DNA of 64,000 bases from Martinezella miluonensis (GCF_900094545.1 NZ_FMAH01000003.1:62001-126000), one strand, 5' to 3'. Shown: positions 52,354 through 61,153, counted from the stretch's first letter. Numbers and translations: made by a program. Notes: generated by a model from the sequence alone, not told the origin.

Positions 52354-53252
52354 TGGCCTGACCTCATCATGCGATTGCGGGCTCGGGTCAGACGGAACCA
52401 CCGGGTCAACGCCGATCCGGAGCGCAATTGCGGATTGGCGATTTCGTCGAAGGTGAAGTTGATCAGCGCAAGGCCAAGGCCAGTCAGTGCGATACCGGCG
52501 GCGGGCACTGCAATGTCCCACCAGGCGCCGACCATGATGGCCGAAGCGTTCTGGGCGTTGTAGAGCATCGTGCCCCAGGTCACTTTAAGCGGATCGCCAA
52601 AGCCGAGATATTCGAGCGTGGTCTGTGCAACGATCGCGTAAATGATGCTGCCGACCAGATTGATGCCGATCAGCGGCGTCAGGTTCGGCAGGATTTCGAC
52701 GAAGATGATACGCCATGCCGGTTCGCCGATCATCTTGGCCGCCGTGACGAAATCGCGATTGCGCAAAGCCATGGTTTGCGACCGGGTCATGCGCGCACCC
52801 CACGGCCACGACGTCAAGGCGATGATGGTCATGATCGTCATCGGCCCGACCGTGCCCGCAAAAGAGGCCAGCAGGATGAGCAGCGGCATGTTCGGTATGA
52901 CCAGCACCGCATTGGTGGCGAGATCGAGTACCGCGTCGGTCCTGCCGCCGGCATAGCCGGCGATGAGGCCGATGGCCGTGCCGATGACGGTAATGGCGAT
53001 GCCGGTCGCAAAGCCTACCGAAAGCGAACTTCTCGCACCCCAGACAAACTGCCGATAGACATCGCGGCCCATCTTGGTAGTTCCGAAGACATGTTCGACC
53101 GACGGTGCCTGATGTGAACGGCCGACGCGCGCGCCGGGTTCGCCGGGTGCTATGATCGGCGCAAAAATCGCCATAAGGCACAAGGCGGCAACGATGATGA
53201 AGCCGATGAGGGCCTTCTTCTGGCTGAAAATTGATCGCAACGCGAAACTCAT
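52350..53252 (-). CDS. Oligopeptide-family ABC transporter permease (DppC-like)
   Basis: 300 residues with six membrane segments. The first helix is ALIGFIIVAALCLMAIFAPIIA; VEHVFGTTKMGRDVYRQFVWGARSSLSVG is the DppC block and FVTAAKMIGEPAWRIIFVEILPNLTP the coupling loop. Overlaps both neighbours by 4 bp. Forms the membrane channel with the DppB-like permease. Confidence 0.92.
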   Translation of the reverse strand: MSFALRSIFSQKKALIGFIIVAALCLMAIFAPIIAPGEPGARVGRSHQAPSVEHVFGTTKMGRDVYRQFVWGARSSLSVGFATGIAITVIGTAIGLIAGYAGGRTDAVLDLATNAVLVIPNMPLLILLASFAGTVGPMTIMTIIALTSWPWGARMTRSQTMALRNRDFVTAAKMIGEPAWRIIFVEILPNLTPLIGINLVGSIIYAIVAQTTLEYLGFGDPLKVTWGTMLYNAQNASAIMVGAWWDIAVPAAGIALTGLGLALINFTFDEIANPQLRSGSALTRWFRLTRARNRMMRSGQ

Positions 53253-54232
53253 CGTACGCCCTCCATCAATCTCGGATCGACAAGGCCGTAGATGATGTCG
53301 ACCAGAAAATTCGCGGCGAGGGTCGCGATCGTCATCAAGAGCAGTTGACCCTGAATGACGGGATAATCGCGCGCTACGCTGGCGGTGAACAGCGTCAGGC
53401 CGAGGCCAGGATAGTTGAAGACGATCTCGGTGACGATGGATCCGCCGAAGACGGCGCCAAGCATCAGCGCCAGATTGGTCAATACGGGCAAGAGGGCGTT
53501 GCGGGCGCCATAACTGAACATGACGGCGAAATTACTGAGCCCTTTCGCCCGCCCCATGGTCACATAATCCTCGCCCAGTATGACGATCATCGACGAGCGC
53601 ATGGTCGTCTGGAATTCGCCGATGAGGAACGGCGAAAGCGTCAGCACCGGCAGGATGGCATGCATGAAGACGCTGCCGAAGAAGGTGAAATTGAAGCCCG
53701 GATCGAGATTGGGATCATAGGCATAGCCGACTGGAAACCAGCGCAGCGATACCGCGAAGACGAAGAGGATCGTCAGGGCGATGATCACGGGCGGTATGGA
53801 AAACATGATTACGGAGAGAGGCGACACGACCGTGTCAAACCGCCCGCCGCGGCGCCAGGCCGAGATCGCGCCGAGCACGACGCCAACGCACAGCGAAAAG
53901 ATGATCGCGGTGACGACCAGGAAGACGGTCCACAGCGTGGCCCGGCTCAACACCTGGACCACCGTCTGCGGATAGTATTTGACCGAAACGCCGAGATCGA
54001 AGGTGGCGAGCCCTTTGAGATAGTCGAGGAACTGCATCATGATCGGCTGATCGATCTCGCCGAACCGCGCCTTGATCGCCTCGACGGCCGCGGGCGTGGC
54101 CCGCGGCCCAAGCTGGGCGACCATGGCGTCGACGGGGCTCCCCGGCATAAGCCGGGGAAGGATGAAGTTCACGACGATCGCGAAGGCCAATGCCACCGCG
54201 TAGACGCCCAGGCGCCGGCTTGAAATACGCAT
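53249..54232 (-). CDS. Oligopeptide-family ABC transporter permease (DppB-like)
   Basis: 327 residues; MRISSRRLGVYAVALAFAIVVNFILPRLMPGSPVDAMV is the N-terminal membrane anchor, followed by IMMQFLDYLKGLATFDLGVSVKYYPQTV and the coupling loop YVTMGRAKGLSNFAVMFSYGARNALLP. Six membrane segments. It lies 22 bp downstream of the binding-protein gene and overlaps the DppC-like gene by 4 bp, so the operon is continuous. Confidence 0.92.
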   Translation of the reverse strand: MRISSRRLGVYAVALAFAIVVNFILPRLMPGSPVDAMVAQLGPRATPAAVEAIKARFGEIDQPIMMQFLDYLKGLATFDLGVSVKYYPQTVVQVLSRATLWTVFLVVTAIIFSLCVGVVLGAISAWRRGGRFDTVVSPLSVIMFSIPPVIIALTILFVFAVSLRWFPVGYAYDPNLDPGFNFTFFGSVFMHAILPVLTLSPFLIGEFQTTMRSSMIVILGEDYVTMGRAKGLSNFAVMFSYGARNALLPVLTNLALMLGAVFGGSIVTEIVFNYPGLGLTLFTASVARDYPVIQGQLLLMTIATLAANFLVDIIYGLVDPRLMEGVR

Positions 54233-54254
54233 GTCTGCTTCCTTGGCTTGGGTC

Positions 54255-55949
54255 TTACAGGACCGGCTTGAGACGCAGCAGATGCATGAGGCGCATGCGA
54301 TTGTTGTCGTGGTTTTCCGGGTTCATGACCGGATTTTTGTCGGTAACCCAACCCGTAAACCGCTTGCTGGAATATTGATACCAGGTCGGTCCGTTGAACA
54401 CCGGCACGACCGGGAACTCGTCGGCGATCAGCACCTGAATATCGTTGAAGATCTTCTTGTGCTCGTTCTCGGAAGAGGATTTCCGGTACTGATCGAAGAG
54501 CGCATCGAGCTTCGGGTTCGAGTAGCGTGGCGCAGAAACGGTAAGCTTGCCGGCATAGTCCGTAGACAGGCTCTGGTAATAGCCCTGGAACGGCGTGGCG
54601 CTATCGGCGCGCGAGTTCATGACCACGTCGAAGCTGCCATCGAGCAGCTGCTTGCGCCACTGTTCATATTCAGGCGTCGCGACGGAGGCATTGATGCCCA
54701 TGCCACGCAAGCCCTCGACGGCGATTTGCACGGCATCGATCCAGTCGGTCCAGCCGTTCGGCACGATGACCGGGAAAGCGATCGGCTTGCCGCTCGGCGT
54801 CGTGCGGAAGCCGTCGGCGCCCTTCTTGTAGCCGGCATCGTCGAGGATCTTGTTCGCCTTAGCGGTGTCGAAGCCCATGAAGGCATCCTTGTCGCCTTCG
54901 GCAGCCTTGTTGCGCCAGCTCTCGAAGCGCGGCGGCAGGCCGCTGGCATGCAGATTGACGACCGGATAGCCGAAGCCGGCAATATCGACCATCGACTTGC
55001 GGTCCATCGCTAGGCTGAAGGCGTGGCGGAAGTTGAGATCCTTGAAAGCCTCGAGATTGCCGGCATTGGTCGACTTGAAATTCATCTGGAAGGCGACGGT
55101 TTCTGCCGGCGGCTGCCAATAGCCATTGTGCTGGGCATCAAGGGCCACGAAGGTCTTGTCGATCTGCGGCAGGAACGAACCGATCCAGTCCACAGTGCCT
55201 TCCGGCAACAGCGCCAGCATCTGGTCGTTGCCCGAAATCTGCGGCAGACGCAGGCAATCGACATGCAGCGAAGCGGCATCCCAATAATTCGGATTGCGGC
55301 ACTGCTCATAGACCTGCGGCGTGAAACGGCGCACCTCGGTCATCGGTCCGGAACCGATTGGCTTTTCGTTTTTGAAAGCAACCGGATCGGCCACACCCTT
55401 CCAGATATGCTCCGGCACGACAGCCAGATCGGCCAGCGATTGGGGAAACTCGGAATTCACGTCTTTGAGATTGATCTTCACCTGGGTCGGCGACGGCGCT
55501 TCGACGGAAGCGACCGTCTGGCCAGCGCCAACGGTATCGACAGCGGGATTCTTCAGCATCAGGTCGATCGTGTATTTCACGTCGGCTGAGGTCAGCGGCT
55601 GGCCGTCCGACCACTTCACGCCGGGGCGCAGATCGTAGGTAATCGACTTCAGATCGTCGGAGAACTTGTAGTTCGTGGCCAGACGCCAGACGGGCTTGCC
55701 GCCATCGTTGGCGTTGAAGATAACCAGCGGCTCATAGATGAAATCCATCGTGCTCTGGCGACGGCCGGCCAGATCGAAGGGATTGAAATTACTGACCCAA
55801 CTCGTCTGCTCCTCGATGTGCATCGTCAGCACGGATTCGGCTGCCGAGGCGATCCCCGCACCGAATGCCAGCGATGTGCCGAGCGCTGCCGTTGCCAGCC
55901 ACGACGTCTGTTGGAAGAGATTGCGCAATCTGCTTTTCTTCAGTTCCAT
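54255..55949 (-). CDS. Oligopeptide-family ABC substrate-binding protein, probable amino-sugar oligomer binding
   Basis: 564 residues with a Sec signal peptide (core SWLATAALGTSLAFGAGIASAAES, cleavage near 36). SBP_bac_5 features: YDLRPGVKWSDGQPLTSADVKYTIDLML and the C-terminal LIADEFPVVPVFNGPTWYQYSSKRFTGW. It is larger than typical dipeptide-binding proteins (about 500-535), like sugar-oligomer binders of the family. First gene of the leftward operon leading to the GH20 enzyme. Preceded by GAGGGAG and, further up, an inverted repeat. Confidence 0.91.
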   Translation of the reverse strand: MELKKSRLRNLFQQTSWLATAALGTSLAFGAGIASAAESVLTMHIEEQTSWVSNFNPFDLAGRRQSTMDFIYEPLVIFNANDGGKPVWRLATNYKFSDDLKSITYDLRPGVKWSDGQPLTSADVKYTIDLMLKNPAVDTVGAGQTVASVEAPSPTQVKINLKDVNSEFPQSLADLAVVPEHIWKGVADPVAFKNEKPIGSGPMTEVRRFTPQVYEQCRNPNYWDAASLHVDCLRLPQISGNDQMLALLPEGTVDWIGSFLPQIDKTFVALDAQHNGYWQPPAETVAFQMNFKSTNAGNLEAFKDLNFRHAFSLAMDRKSMVDIAGFGYPVVNLHASGLPPRFESWRNKAAEGDKDAFMGFDTAKANKILDDAGYKKGADGFRTTPSGKPIAFPVIVPNGWTDWIDAVQIAVEGLRGMGINASVATPEYEQWRKQLLDGSFDVVMNSRADSATPFQGYYQSLSTDYAGKLTVSAPRYSNPKLDALFDQYRKSSSENEHKKIFNDIQVLIADEFPVVPVFNGPTWYQYSSKRFTGWVTDKNPVMNPENHDNNRMRLMHLLRLKPVL

Positions 55950-55981
55950 TCTCTGCTCCCTCTCGTTGACCTCTACTAGTC

Positions 55982-55994
55982 AATCAAATTGATT
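55982..55994. promoter_or_regulatory. Candidate operator of the amino-sugar operon
   Basis: AATCAA-A-TTGATT is a perfect 13-bp inverted repeat in AT-rich DNA 32 bp upstream of the binding-protein start. ROK regulators such as NagC bind AT-rich symmetric sites, so this could be the ROK operator. Position and symmetry are seen; the link is inference. Confidence 0.4.
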
Positions 55995-56386
55995 TAATCG
56001 TGAGTTTGCGCGATCGTCAATCCGCTGATTGGAAATCAACAGGCGATGGTATGGGGGCGCGCGCACGTTCGCTGATGATGAAGCGGCGATCTGTCGCAAT
56101 CGAAATCGCGAGAGGACTGGTGGCCATCAGGCGCACGCCGATAAGCGAAAAATCTATCCGCAGAGCAACCTTGGAACACGTCTTCTCCACCGGAACGGAG
56201 CATAGCCGGTGTTCGAATTCTGAAGGTCGCGCGAGGTGGGAAATCTAACTCGGCCCGAGCTGGAAAGGTATCGGGATCTGTCGCCAGCTTATGAGCTGCA
56301 GCGGCGCAGTCGAGTCAGAATGAAATGGCTCCGCTCTGAACGCAGGGCATCCGGAGCGAAGCCTTCAATAGTCACTGGGTATCGGT
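55995..56386. other. About 390 bp without a recognised gene
   Basis: Upstream DNA of the amino-sugar operon merging into the region downstream of the RidA-type gene. No reading frame has a ribosome site or recognisable product, and no clear terminator or repeat was found apart from the site at 55982-55994. Confidence 0.45.
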
Positions 56387-56782
56387 TCAGTCGAGCGGCT
56401 TGTAAGCGATAACGTCCATCTCGACCTTCACGTCCACCATCATCGGCGATTGAACGGTCGAGCGCGCCGGCGGATGATCGATGAAATGCTTCTGGAACAC
56501 CGCATTGAAGCTCGAAAAATCGCGGGCATCGTCAAGCCAGGCATTGACCTTAACGACATGCTCAAGAGTGCAATCGGCAAGGGCAAGGACTTCCTTGATG
56601 TTGGCGATGACCTGCTCGGTCTGCGCGACAATATTGCCGACGATAACCTCGCCATTGACCGTCGGGACCTGACCCGAAACATAGACGTAATCGCCGGCGC
56701 GCACGGCCTTGGCGAAAGGACGGCGCTGGCCGCCAGCCTGATTATCGGCGATATCAAAACGGATCAGCTTGTTCTTGCTCAT
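56387..56782 (-). CDS. RidA/YjgF family enamine/imine deaminase-like protein
   Basis: 131 residues, family length. Segments RAGDYVYVSGQVPTVNGEVIVGNIVAQTEQVIANIKEVLALADCTLEHVVKVNAWLDD and the C-terminal PARSTVQSPMMVDVKVEMDVIAY fit RidA, including the arginine (PARST) that binds the substrate carboxylate. Such trimeric proteins hydrolyse reactive enamines from PLP enzymes or act in catabolic pathways. It is divergent from an SDR gene across 263 bp; both may belong to one pathway. Confidence 0.9.
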   Translation of the reverse strand: MSKNKLIRFDIADNQAGGQRRPFAKAVRAGDYVYVSGQVPTVNGEVIVGNIVAQTEQVIANIKEVLALADCTLEHVVKVNAWLDDARDFSSFNAVFQKHFIDHPPARSTVQSPMMVDVKVEMDVIAYKPLD

Positions 56783-57045
56783 GATCTACTCGGCCTCTCA
56801 TTGTTATCGAAATCTGCGGTCGCCAACATCTCAAAACGACGGGACGGGGCGTGCGACTCCTGTGCGCCCCTCAATATCCGCCATGGCACGGACGCGCCAG
56901 ATCGTTTCACCGCCGCATGCCTTCTTCTTCGCGCCGGGCGGGAAATCCATTCGAAAGGGCACCTCCGCATCGCCCTATTGCTCTTGCGCTATGCGAAGCA
57001 GGATGATTTCATCATATGATTGTTTGAGGTTCAGGAGGAGACGTC

Positions 57046-57840
57046 ATGACAGAACTCGCGCATTCCCTTGCTTCCATTCGCATTCCCGATCTCGCCGGCA
57101 AGCGTGTGCTGATCACCGGCGCTTCGACCGGCATCGGCGCAGCTCTCGTCCTCGCCTTTGCGGCACAGGGCATGAAGGTCGGCCTCCATTTCAACGCCAG
57201 CCGCGAGCCCGCCGAGCAGCTAGCTGCCAGGATCAAGGCGAGCGGCGGCACGGTGCATCTGGTCCAGGGCGATGTCTCTCAAGACGGCGAGACGGAACGG
57301 GTCGTCAATGAAGCCGCCGAAGCCCTGGATGGTTTGGATGGGCTCGTGAACAATGCCGGTGGCATGCTCGGCCGGCTTCCGACCGCCGCCATGACCGACG
57401 AGCACTATGAGCGCGTGATGAACCTCAACGCCCGCTCGGTGCTTGCTGCAACCCGAGCCGCCCACCCTCACCTCCGGAAACAAGGCGGCTTCATCATCAA
57501 CACCACGTCGATTGCCGCCCGCAACGGCGGTGGCAACGGCGCCATCCTCTATGCCGCCTCCAAAGGTTTCGTCTCGACTATCACGCATGGTCACGCCAAG
57601 GAATTCGTCAACGACAAGATCCGCGTCAATGCGGTCGCGCCCGGCGTCATCGCAACGCCGTTCCACGAGCGCTACACCAATGACGAACAGATGGAACTGC
57701 AGCGCAAGACCATCCCCATGGGCTTCGTCGGCACGCCGGAGGATTGCGTCGGCGCCTATCTGTTTCTGGCGTCCCCGACATTGTCCGGCTACGTCACGGG
57801 CCAAGTGATCGAGGTCAATGGCGGCCAGTTGATGCCCTAA
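57046..57840 (+). CDS. SDR-family oxidoreductase
   Basis: 264 residues, classical SDR. TGASTGIG at 24-31, NNAG at 102-105, catalytic Ser155, Tyr169 and Lys173 (YAASK), and a C-terminal SGYVTGQVIEVNGGQLMP typical of 3-oxoacyl-ACP-reductase-like or sugar dehydrogenases. AGGAGGAG precedes the ATG. Single gene followed by a strong terminator. Substrate unknown. Confidence 0.92.
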   Translation: MTELAHSLASIRIPDLAGKRVLITGASTGIGAALVLAFAAQGMKVGLHFNASREPAEQLAARIKASGGTVHLVQGDVSQDGETERVVNEAAEALDGLDGLVNNAGGMLGRLPTAAMTDEHYERVMNLNARSVLAATRAAHPHLRKQGGFIINTTSIAARNGGGNGAILYAASKGFVSTITHGHAKEFVNDKIRVNAVAPGVIATPFHERYTNDEQMELQRKTIPMGFVGTPEDCVGAYLFLASPTLSGYVTGQVIEVNGGQLMP

Positions 57841-57862
57841 GCCGCTAGAGGTGATCGACTTT

Positions 57863-57897
57863 CCGCGCCGGGCAATGCTAGTCTATGCCCGGCGCGG
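57863..57897 (+). terminator. Stem-loop terminator after the SDR gene
   Basis: CCGCGCCGGGCA (57863-57874) pairs perfectly with TGCCCGGCGCGG (57886-57897) across an 11-base loop, 22 bp after the SDR stop. Confidence 0.7.
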
Positions 57898-57930
57898 CGT
57901 TCATGCCGCAGGAAGATGGAGCGCATGCGA

Positions 57931-58818
57931 ATGGCAAAGACGCCCATTGAGAACCGGATCACCACCTCCGTTCAATTGACTCATCCTGAGCGGGTCTATT
58001 GGCCCGACGACGGTGTCAGCAAACAGGAACTCGTCGACTATTACGCTTTGGCCTGGCCGCGCATGGCGCCTTTCGTCGTCAATCGGCCTCTTGCGCTGCT
58101 GCGCTGTCCCGATGGCATAGACGGACCTCGCTTCTTCCAGAAACATGCCTGGAAAGGCATCAATTCCCATATCGTCGAGATCACCGATCCCCAGGACAAG
58201 GAAAGCGCCAAGCTCCTGAAAATCGGGGATTTCGACGGACTTGCAGCACTCGTCCAATCCGCGGCGCTCGAGATACATCCCTGGGGCACGACCATCGATC
58301 ACTGGGAAAAGCCCGACATGATCATCATGGATCTCGATCCCGGCGAGGATATCAACTGGAACGAAGTCATCGCTGCCGCGAAGGAAATAAGGGAGCGCTT
58401 TGTCGCCCTCGGCCTTGCGTCATTCGTCAAGACCTCCGGCGGCAAGGGGCTGCATGTGGTCGCTTCCCTCAAGCCGGCGGCGGCCTGGCCGCAGGTCAAG
58501 GATACGGCCGAGGCAATTGCGCACTCAATGAGCGCTGACCATCCGGACCGATATTTGTCGGTCGCCAGCAAGGCAAAGCGGGCCGGCCATATCTTCATCG
58601 ATTATCTGCGCAACGGCCGCGGCAACACGGCAGTTGCGCCCTATTCGACGCGGGCAAGGCCGGGAGCTGCCGTTTCGATGCCGATCGCATGGGAAGAATT
58701 GAACGGCAAGATCGGGCCGGCCTCCTTCACCGTCAGAAATGCTGCCGAGCGCCTCGGCAATTCCAGCACTGACCCTTGGGCCGACTTTTTTGAAGCCGCG
58801 TCGGAGCTGAAGAGCTGA
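57931..58818 (+). CDS. Stand-alone LigD-type (archaeo-eukaryotic primase) DNA polymerase domain protein
   Basis: 295 residues from the ATG at 57931 (GGAG 9 bases upstream; ATG 57925 and 57916 are in frame). THPERVYWPDDGVSKQELVDYYALAWPRMAPFVVNRPLALLRCPDG, FFQKHAWKGIN, the metal-binding Asp134-Leu-Asp136 (IIMDLDPGED), SGGKGLHVV and a YSTRARPGAAVSMPIAWEEL tail are those of the polymerase domain of LigD, which adds nucleotides during non-homologous end joining. The ligase and phosphoesterase domains are absent, and no Ku gene is in the window. Confidence 0.9.
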   Translation: MAKTPIENRITTSVQLTHPERVYWPDDGVSKQELVDYYALAWPRMAPFVVNRPLALLRCPDGIDGPRFFQKHAWKGINSHIVEITDPQDKESAKLLKIGDFDGLAALVQSAALEIHPWGTTIDHWEKPDMIIMDLDPGEDINWNEVIAAAKEIRERFVALGLASFVKTSGGKGLHVVASLKPAAAWPQVKDTAEAIAHSMSADHPDRYLSVASKAKRAGHIFIDYLRNGRGNTAVAPYSTRARPGAAVSMPIAWEELNGKIGPASFTVRNAAERLGNSSTDPWADFFEAASELKS

Positions 58819-58819
58819 G

Positions 58820-59386
58820 CTATATCAGAAATGGGACCAGAGCCGGCGTGCTGGCCTTGTAGTCGGCATAGGCACTGCCGAAGGTTTCGCTCATCCAGCT
58901 TTCCTCGATGTGAACGCGGCGCAGGACGGCATAGAGCACGGCGATGATGGCAAGCGCCGCGGCAATATCGCCACGCGCAATGGCCGAGCCGATGATGGCA
59001 AGCATCAGGCCGGAATAGATCGGATGGCGTACAAGGGCATAGGGACCGGAGCGGATCAGCGCATGATCCTCCTTAAGAGTGATGACGCCACTCCAGTTCC
59101 GGCCGATGTGGACGCGGGCCCACACCGCAAAGGCAAGGCCGATTAACGTCAGCGCCGCGCCGATGCCATAGGTCGTCCGATCATGCGGAATGATCGGAGT
59201 TTGCAGAGGGCCGAGCCAAGAGGGATGCGCCACTAGGAGAAAAGCGCCGATCCAGATCGGCGCGGTATTGCCAAGCCGCGATAGCGTATCCTCCTGCCGT
59301 ACGGTCCTCTTGACCCGGAAAGAGGCGAAAAGCCAGATCAGCAGCCAGACGATCCAGCAGGCTGGAATGAACTGATAGAAAAGCAT
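58820..59386 (-). CDS. Membrane methyltransferase of the isoprenylcysteine carboxyl methyltransferase/PEMT family
   Basis: 188 residues with four or five membrane segments. The conserved C-terminal block ALIRSGPYALVRHPIYSGLMLAIIG (with RHPIYSG), followed by RVHIEESWMSETFGSAYADYKA, is the S-adenosylmethionine-binding part of ICMT/PEMT-type methyltransferases. Bacterial members methylate lipids or other small molecules; the substrate is unknown. It follows the GST gene by 3 bp on the same strand, so the two are co-transcribed. Confidence 0.88.
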   Translation of the reverse strand: MLFYQFIPACWIVWLLIWLFASFRVKRTVRQEDTLSRLGNTAPIWIGAFLLVAHPSWLGPLQTPIIPHDRTTYGIGAALTLIGLAFAVWARVHIGRNWSGVITLKEDHALIRSGPYALVRHPIYSGLMLAIIGSAIARGDIAAALAIIAVLYAVLRRVHIEESWMSETFGSAYADYKASTPALVPFLI

Positions 59387-59389
59387 CGC

Positions 59390-60127
59390 TCACACCATAT
59401 CTCTATCCAACTCTGGATAGCGCCGGAAAATGCCGTTCTCGTTGAAGGGAATGCGGCGATCGGATTGAAGATAGCGAGTAATGTTGGGCCGTTTCATGAC
59501 AGCCGCGTGCAAGGCGTTTAAGTGCGGATAGCGATCAGGGAGATGCGCGGTGGCGCGTGGAAACGCATAGCGCAAGCCCTCGTAAACCTGGAAGAGCGAT
59601 AGATCGACATAGGTCAATCCGCCGCCGAAGATATGGGCCGGCCCCTTCGGATTCTGTTGCAGGACGCGCTCGAAATAGCCGAGGTATTTCGGGATGCGGT
59701 TGCCGATGAACTCGGCAGCCCGTGCCTTGGCCTCCTCCTTCTGATCCTCGTAGTATTTCGAGGTGGCAATGGGATGATGCGTGTCGTGCACTTCGGCGAT
59801 AAAATCGGTGATCGTCAGTTGCAGGCCGTTCAACACATGGCGTTGCGCTTCATCCTTGGGCGCCAGGCCGAGCGTCGGCCCAAGATACATCAGGATGTTC
59901 GCCACATGCGGAATGATGAGATCGCCATCCTTCAAGAACGGCGGCGCAAACGGAATGTCGGCATCGGATCTGCTCCCCATGATCGCCATCATGGCCGATA
60001 TTCCCCGCCCCCTGCTTGTCGCGCCACGGCAAACATCGATGTAATCGGCACCCGCCTCCTCCAGTGCCAGCCGCACGAATTCGCCGCGCCCCTGAATACT
60101 GTTCCAGTAGTAAAGCTCATAAGGCAT
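59390..60127 (-). CDS. Glutathione S-transferase family protein
   Basis: 245 residues from the ATG at 60127, with GGAGA 6 bases upstream. The N-terminal thioredoxin-like domain reads PYELYYWNSIQGRGEFVRLALEEAGADY (Tyr near residue 5-6 as the likely glutathione-activating residue) and PFLKDGDLIIPHVANILMYLG; the helical C-terminal domain has GGGLTYVDLSLFQVYEGLRYAFPRA. Cytoplasmic detoxification or conjugation enzyme. Operon with the downstream methyltransferase. Confidence 0.9.
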   Translation of the reverse strand: MPYELYYWNSIQGRGEFVRLALEEAGADYIDVCRGATSRGRGISAMMAIMGSRSDADIPFAPPFLKDGDLIIPHVANILMYLGPTLGLAPKDEAQRHVLNGLQLTITDFIAEVHDTHHPIATSKYYEDQKEEAKARAAEFIGNRIPKYLGYFERVLQQNPKGPAHIFGGGLTYVDLSLFQVYEGLRYAFPRATAHLPDRYPHLNALHAAVMKRPNITRYLQSDRRIPFNENGIFRRYPELDRDMV

Positions 60128-60339
60128 CTGGTCTCTCCGATGGGTGCATTTGCCGTCGTCGCAGGCCATACGTCAGCGACTGCGTGCCGGCTGCCGTGTT
60201 CCTTGGCGGCAGGACGACTCTGCTTGCCATTGTAGAAACTTATCATCGGCATCAAGGAACGGAAGGGTCAACCTACCCGACGAAACGTCTGAGAGAGGCA
60301 ATGAAGGCCGGGGGAGGAAAGGCCCTTCCTGGCCGCCTT

Positions 60340-60654
60340 TTAGGAATGAGTGCGATGTTCATGGCGCTTGCGGGTCGAGGCCGCCTTCTTCGCCGATGCC
60401 GAACGCTCGGCGGCCGGCCGGTTTGCGGAAGCGCGACCGCCAATCCTGCCGCCCTTCTCCGATGATTCATGACTTTCCGGATGGCCGCGACCGGAGCCCG
60501 ATTTTTTACCCCCGCCGCTTTCCTTGTTTACCGTTGCCCATGCGCGATGCTCGGCTTCATCATGGGAAACGCCGCGATCCTCATAACCTTCCTCGATATG
60601 TTCGGCTTTACGCTTCTGCTTGTCCGAATAGGCGGATTTGTCTCCACGCGGCAT
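60340..60654 (-). CDS. Small basic KGG-type stress protein (often named plasmid stabilization protein)
   Basis: 104 residues, highly charged and glycine/serine-rich, no membrane segment. The N-terminal MPRGDKSAYSDKQKRKAEHIEEGYEDRGVSHDEAEHRAWATVNKESGGGKKSGSGRG and SEKGGRIGG are typical of a rhizobial family usually labelled plasmid stabilization protein; I know of no evidence for that role. A sigma-EcfG-like promoter at 60685-60709 sits at the right distance upstream, which suggests induction by general stress. Confidence 0.82.
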   Translation of the reverse strand: MPRGDKSAYSDKQKRKAEHIEEGYEDRGVSHDEAEHRAWATVNKESGGGKKSGSGRGHPESHESSEKGGRIGGRASANRPAAERSASAKKAASTRKRHEHRTHS

Positions 60655-60684
60655 GATCTTTCTCCATATTGCGGATGAAAGACC

Positions 60685-60709
60685 AACCCGGCGTCACGGA
60701 AAAGGTTCC
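60685..60709 (-). promoter_or_regulatory. Candidate sigma-EcfG (general stress) promoter
   Basis: On the minus strand GGAAC (60705-60709) and GTT (60685-60687) are separated by 17 bases, matching the GGAAC-N16/17-GTT form of alphaproteobacterial EcfG promoters. The expected transcript start is about 25 bp before the ATG of the KGG-type stress gene. The site overlaps the 3' end of the small membrane protein gene at 60694. Confidence 0.65.
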
Positions 60710-60888
60710 GATATCTGGCCGGGCGATCCGCGATTGATCGCCCCGAACCATGAGCGTCGGTCATGCCGGGGTGTGGCTCGGTGCCTGGCCGAAGCGGGGA
60801 AGAACAGTCCAACGGAGCGGTCGATGATCAGGATGAGGATCAGCGCCGCCAGAAGATAGAGGGCTGCGAGAACGAGGAGAGACGTCAC
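60694..60888 (-). CDS. Small single-span membrane protein, unknown function
   Basis: 64 residues from a GTG at 60888, with GGAGG 7 bases upstream. One strongly hydrophobic helix at residues 3-22 (SLLVLAALYLLAALILILII) is followed by a basic tail (HRATPRHDRRSWFGAINRGSPG). No known motif. The good ribosome site and clean membrane helix favour a real gene. It lies directly upstream of the KGG-type stress gene. Confidence 0.5.
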   Translation of the reverse strand: MTSLLVLAALYLLAALILILIIDRSVGLFFPASARHRATPRHDRRSWFGAINRGSPGQISEPFP

Positions 60889-61080
60889 CGCATTACCTCC
60901 GCTCGGTCGGCGAAGATGCAAGCTGCGACGATCGTCAAAACAACAAACTCCGGATCATCGATGTAGCTGTGGCACATGGTGGGGCTCCCTACCCGCTCCA
61001 ATAGCACCGATGTGTGACAACTATTTTGTGCCTCAGGCCCAAGATACAGAAATTGCTGCAGATATCTCGATAGCAGCGGT

Positions 61081-61118
61081 CAAAAAGGGGCGGCTCGACG
61101 CTCATCATCGAACCGCCC
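61081..61118 (-). terminator. Rho-independent terminator of the DUF2934 gene
   Basis: On the minus strand GGGCGG-T-TCGA pairs with TCGA-G-CCGCCC (one mismatched pair), a 9-base loop between them, followed by CTTTTTG. It begins about 35 bp after the stop of the DUF2934 gene, the expected place. Confidence 0.8.
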
Positions 61119-61153
61119 TCGCCTCCGCCGCATCTCGAAAGGCAGGATTTATA

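Noticed and set aside
60340..60654. Evidence for a plasmid maintenance system
   Set aside because: The common family name is the only hint; there is no toxin, partition or replication gene nearby and the promoter looks stress-related.
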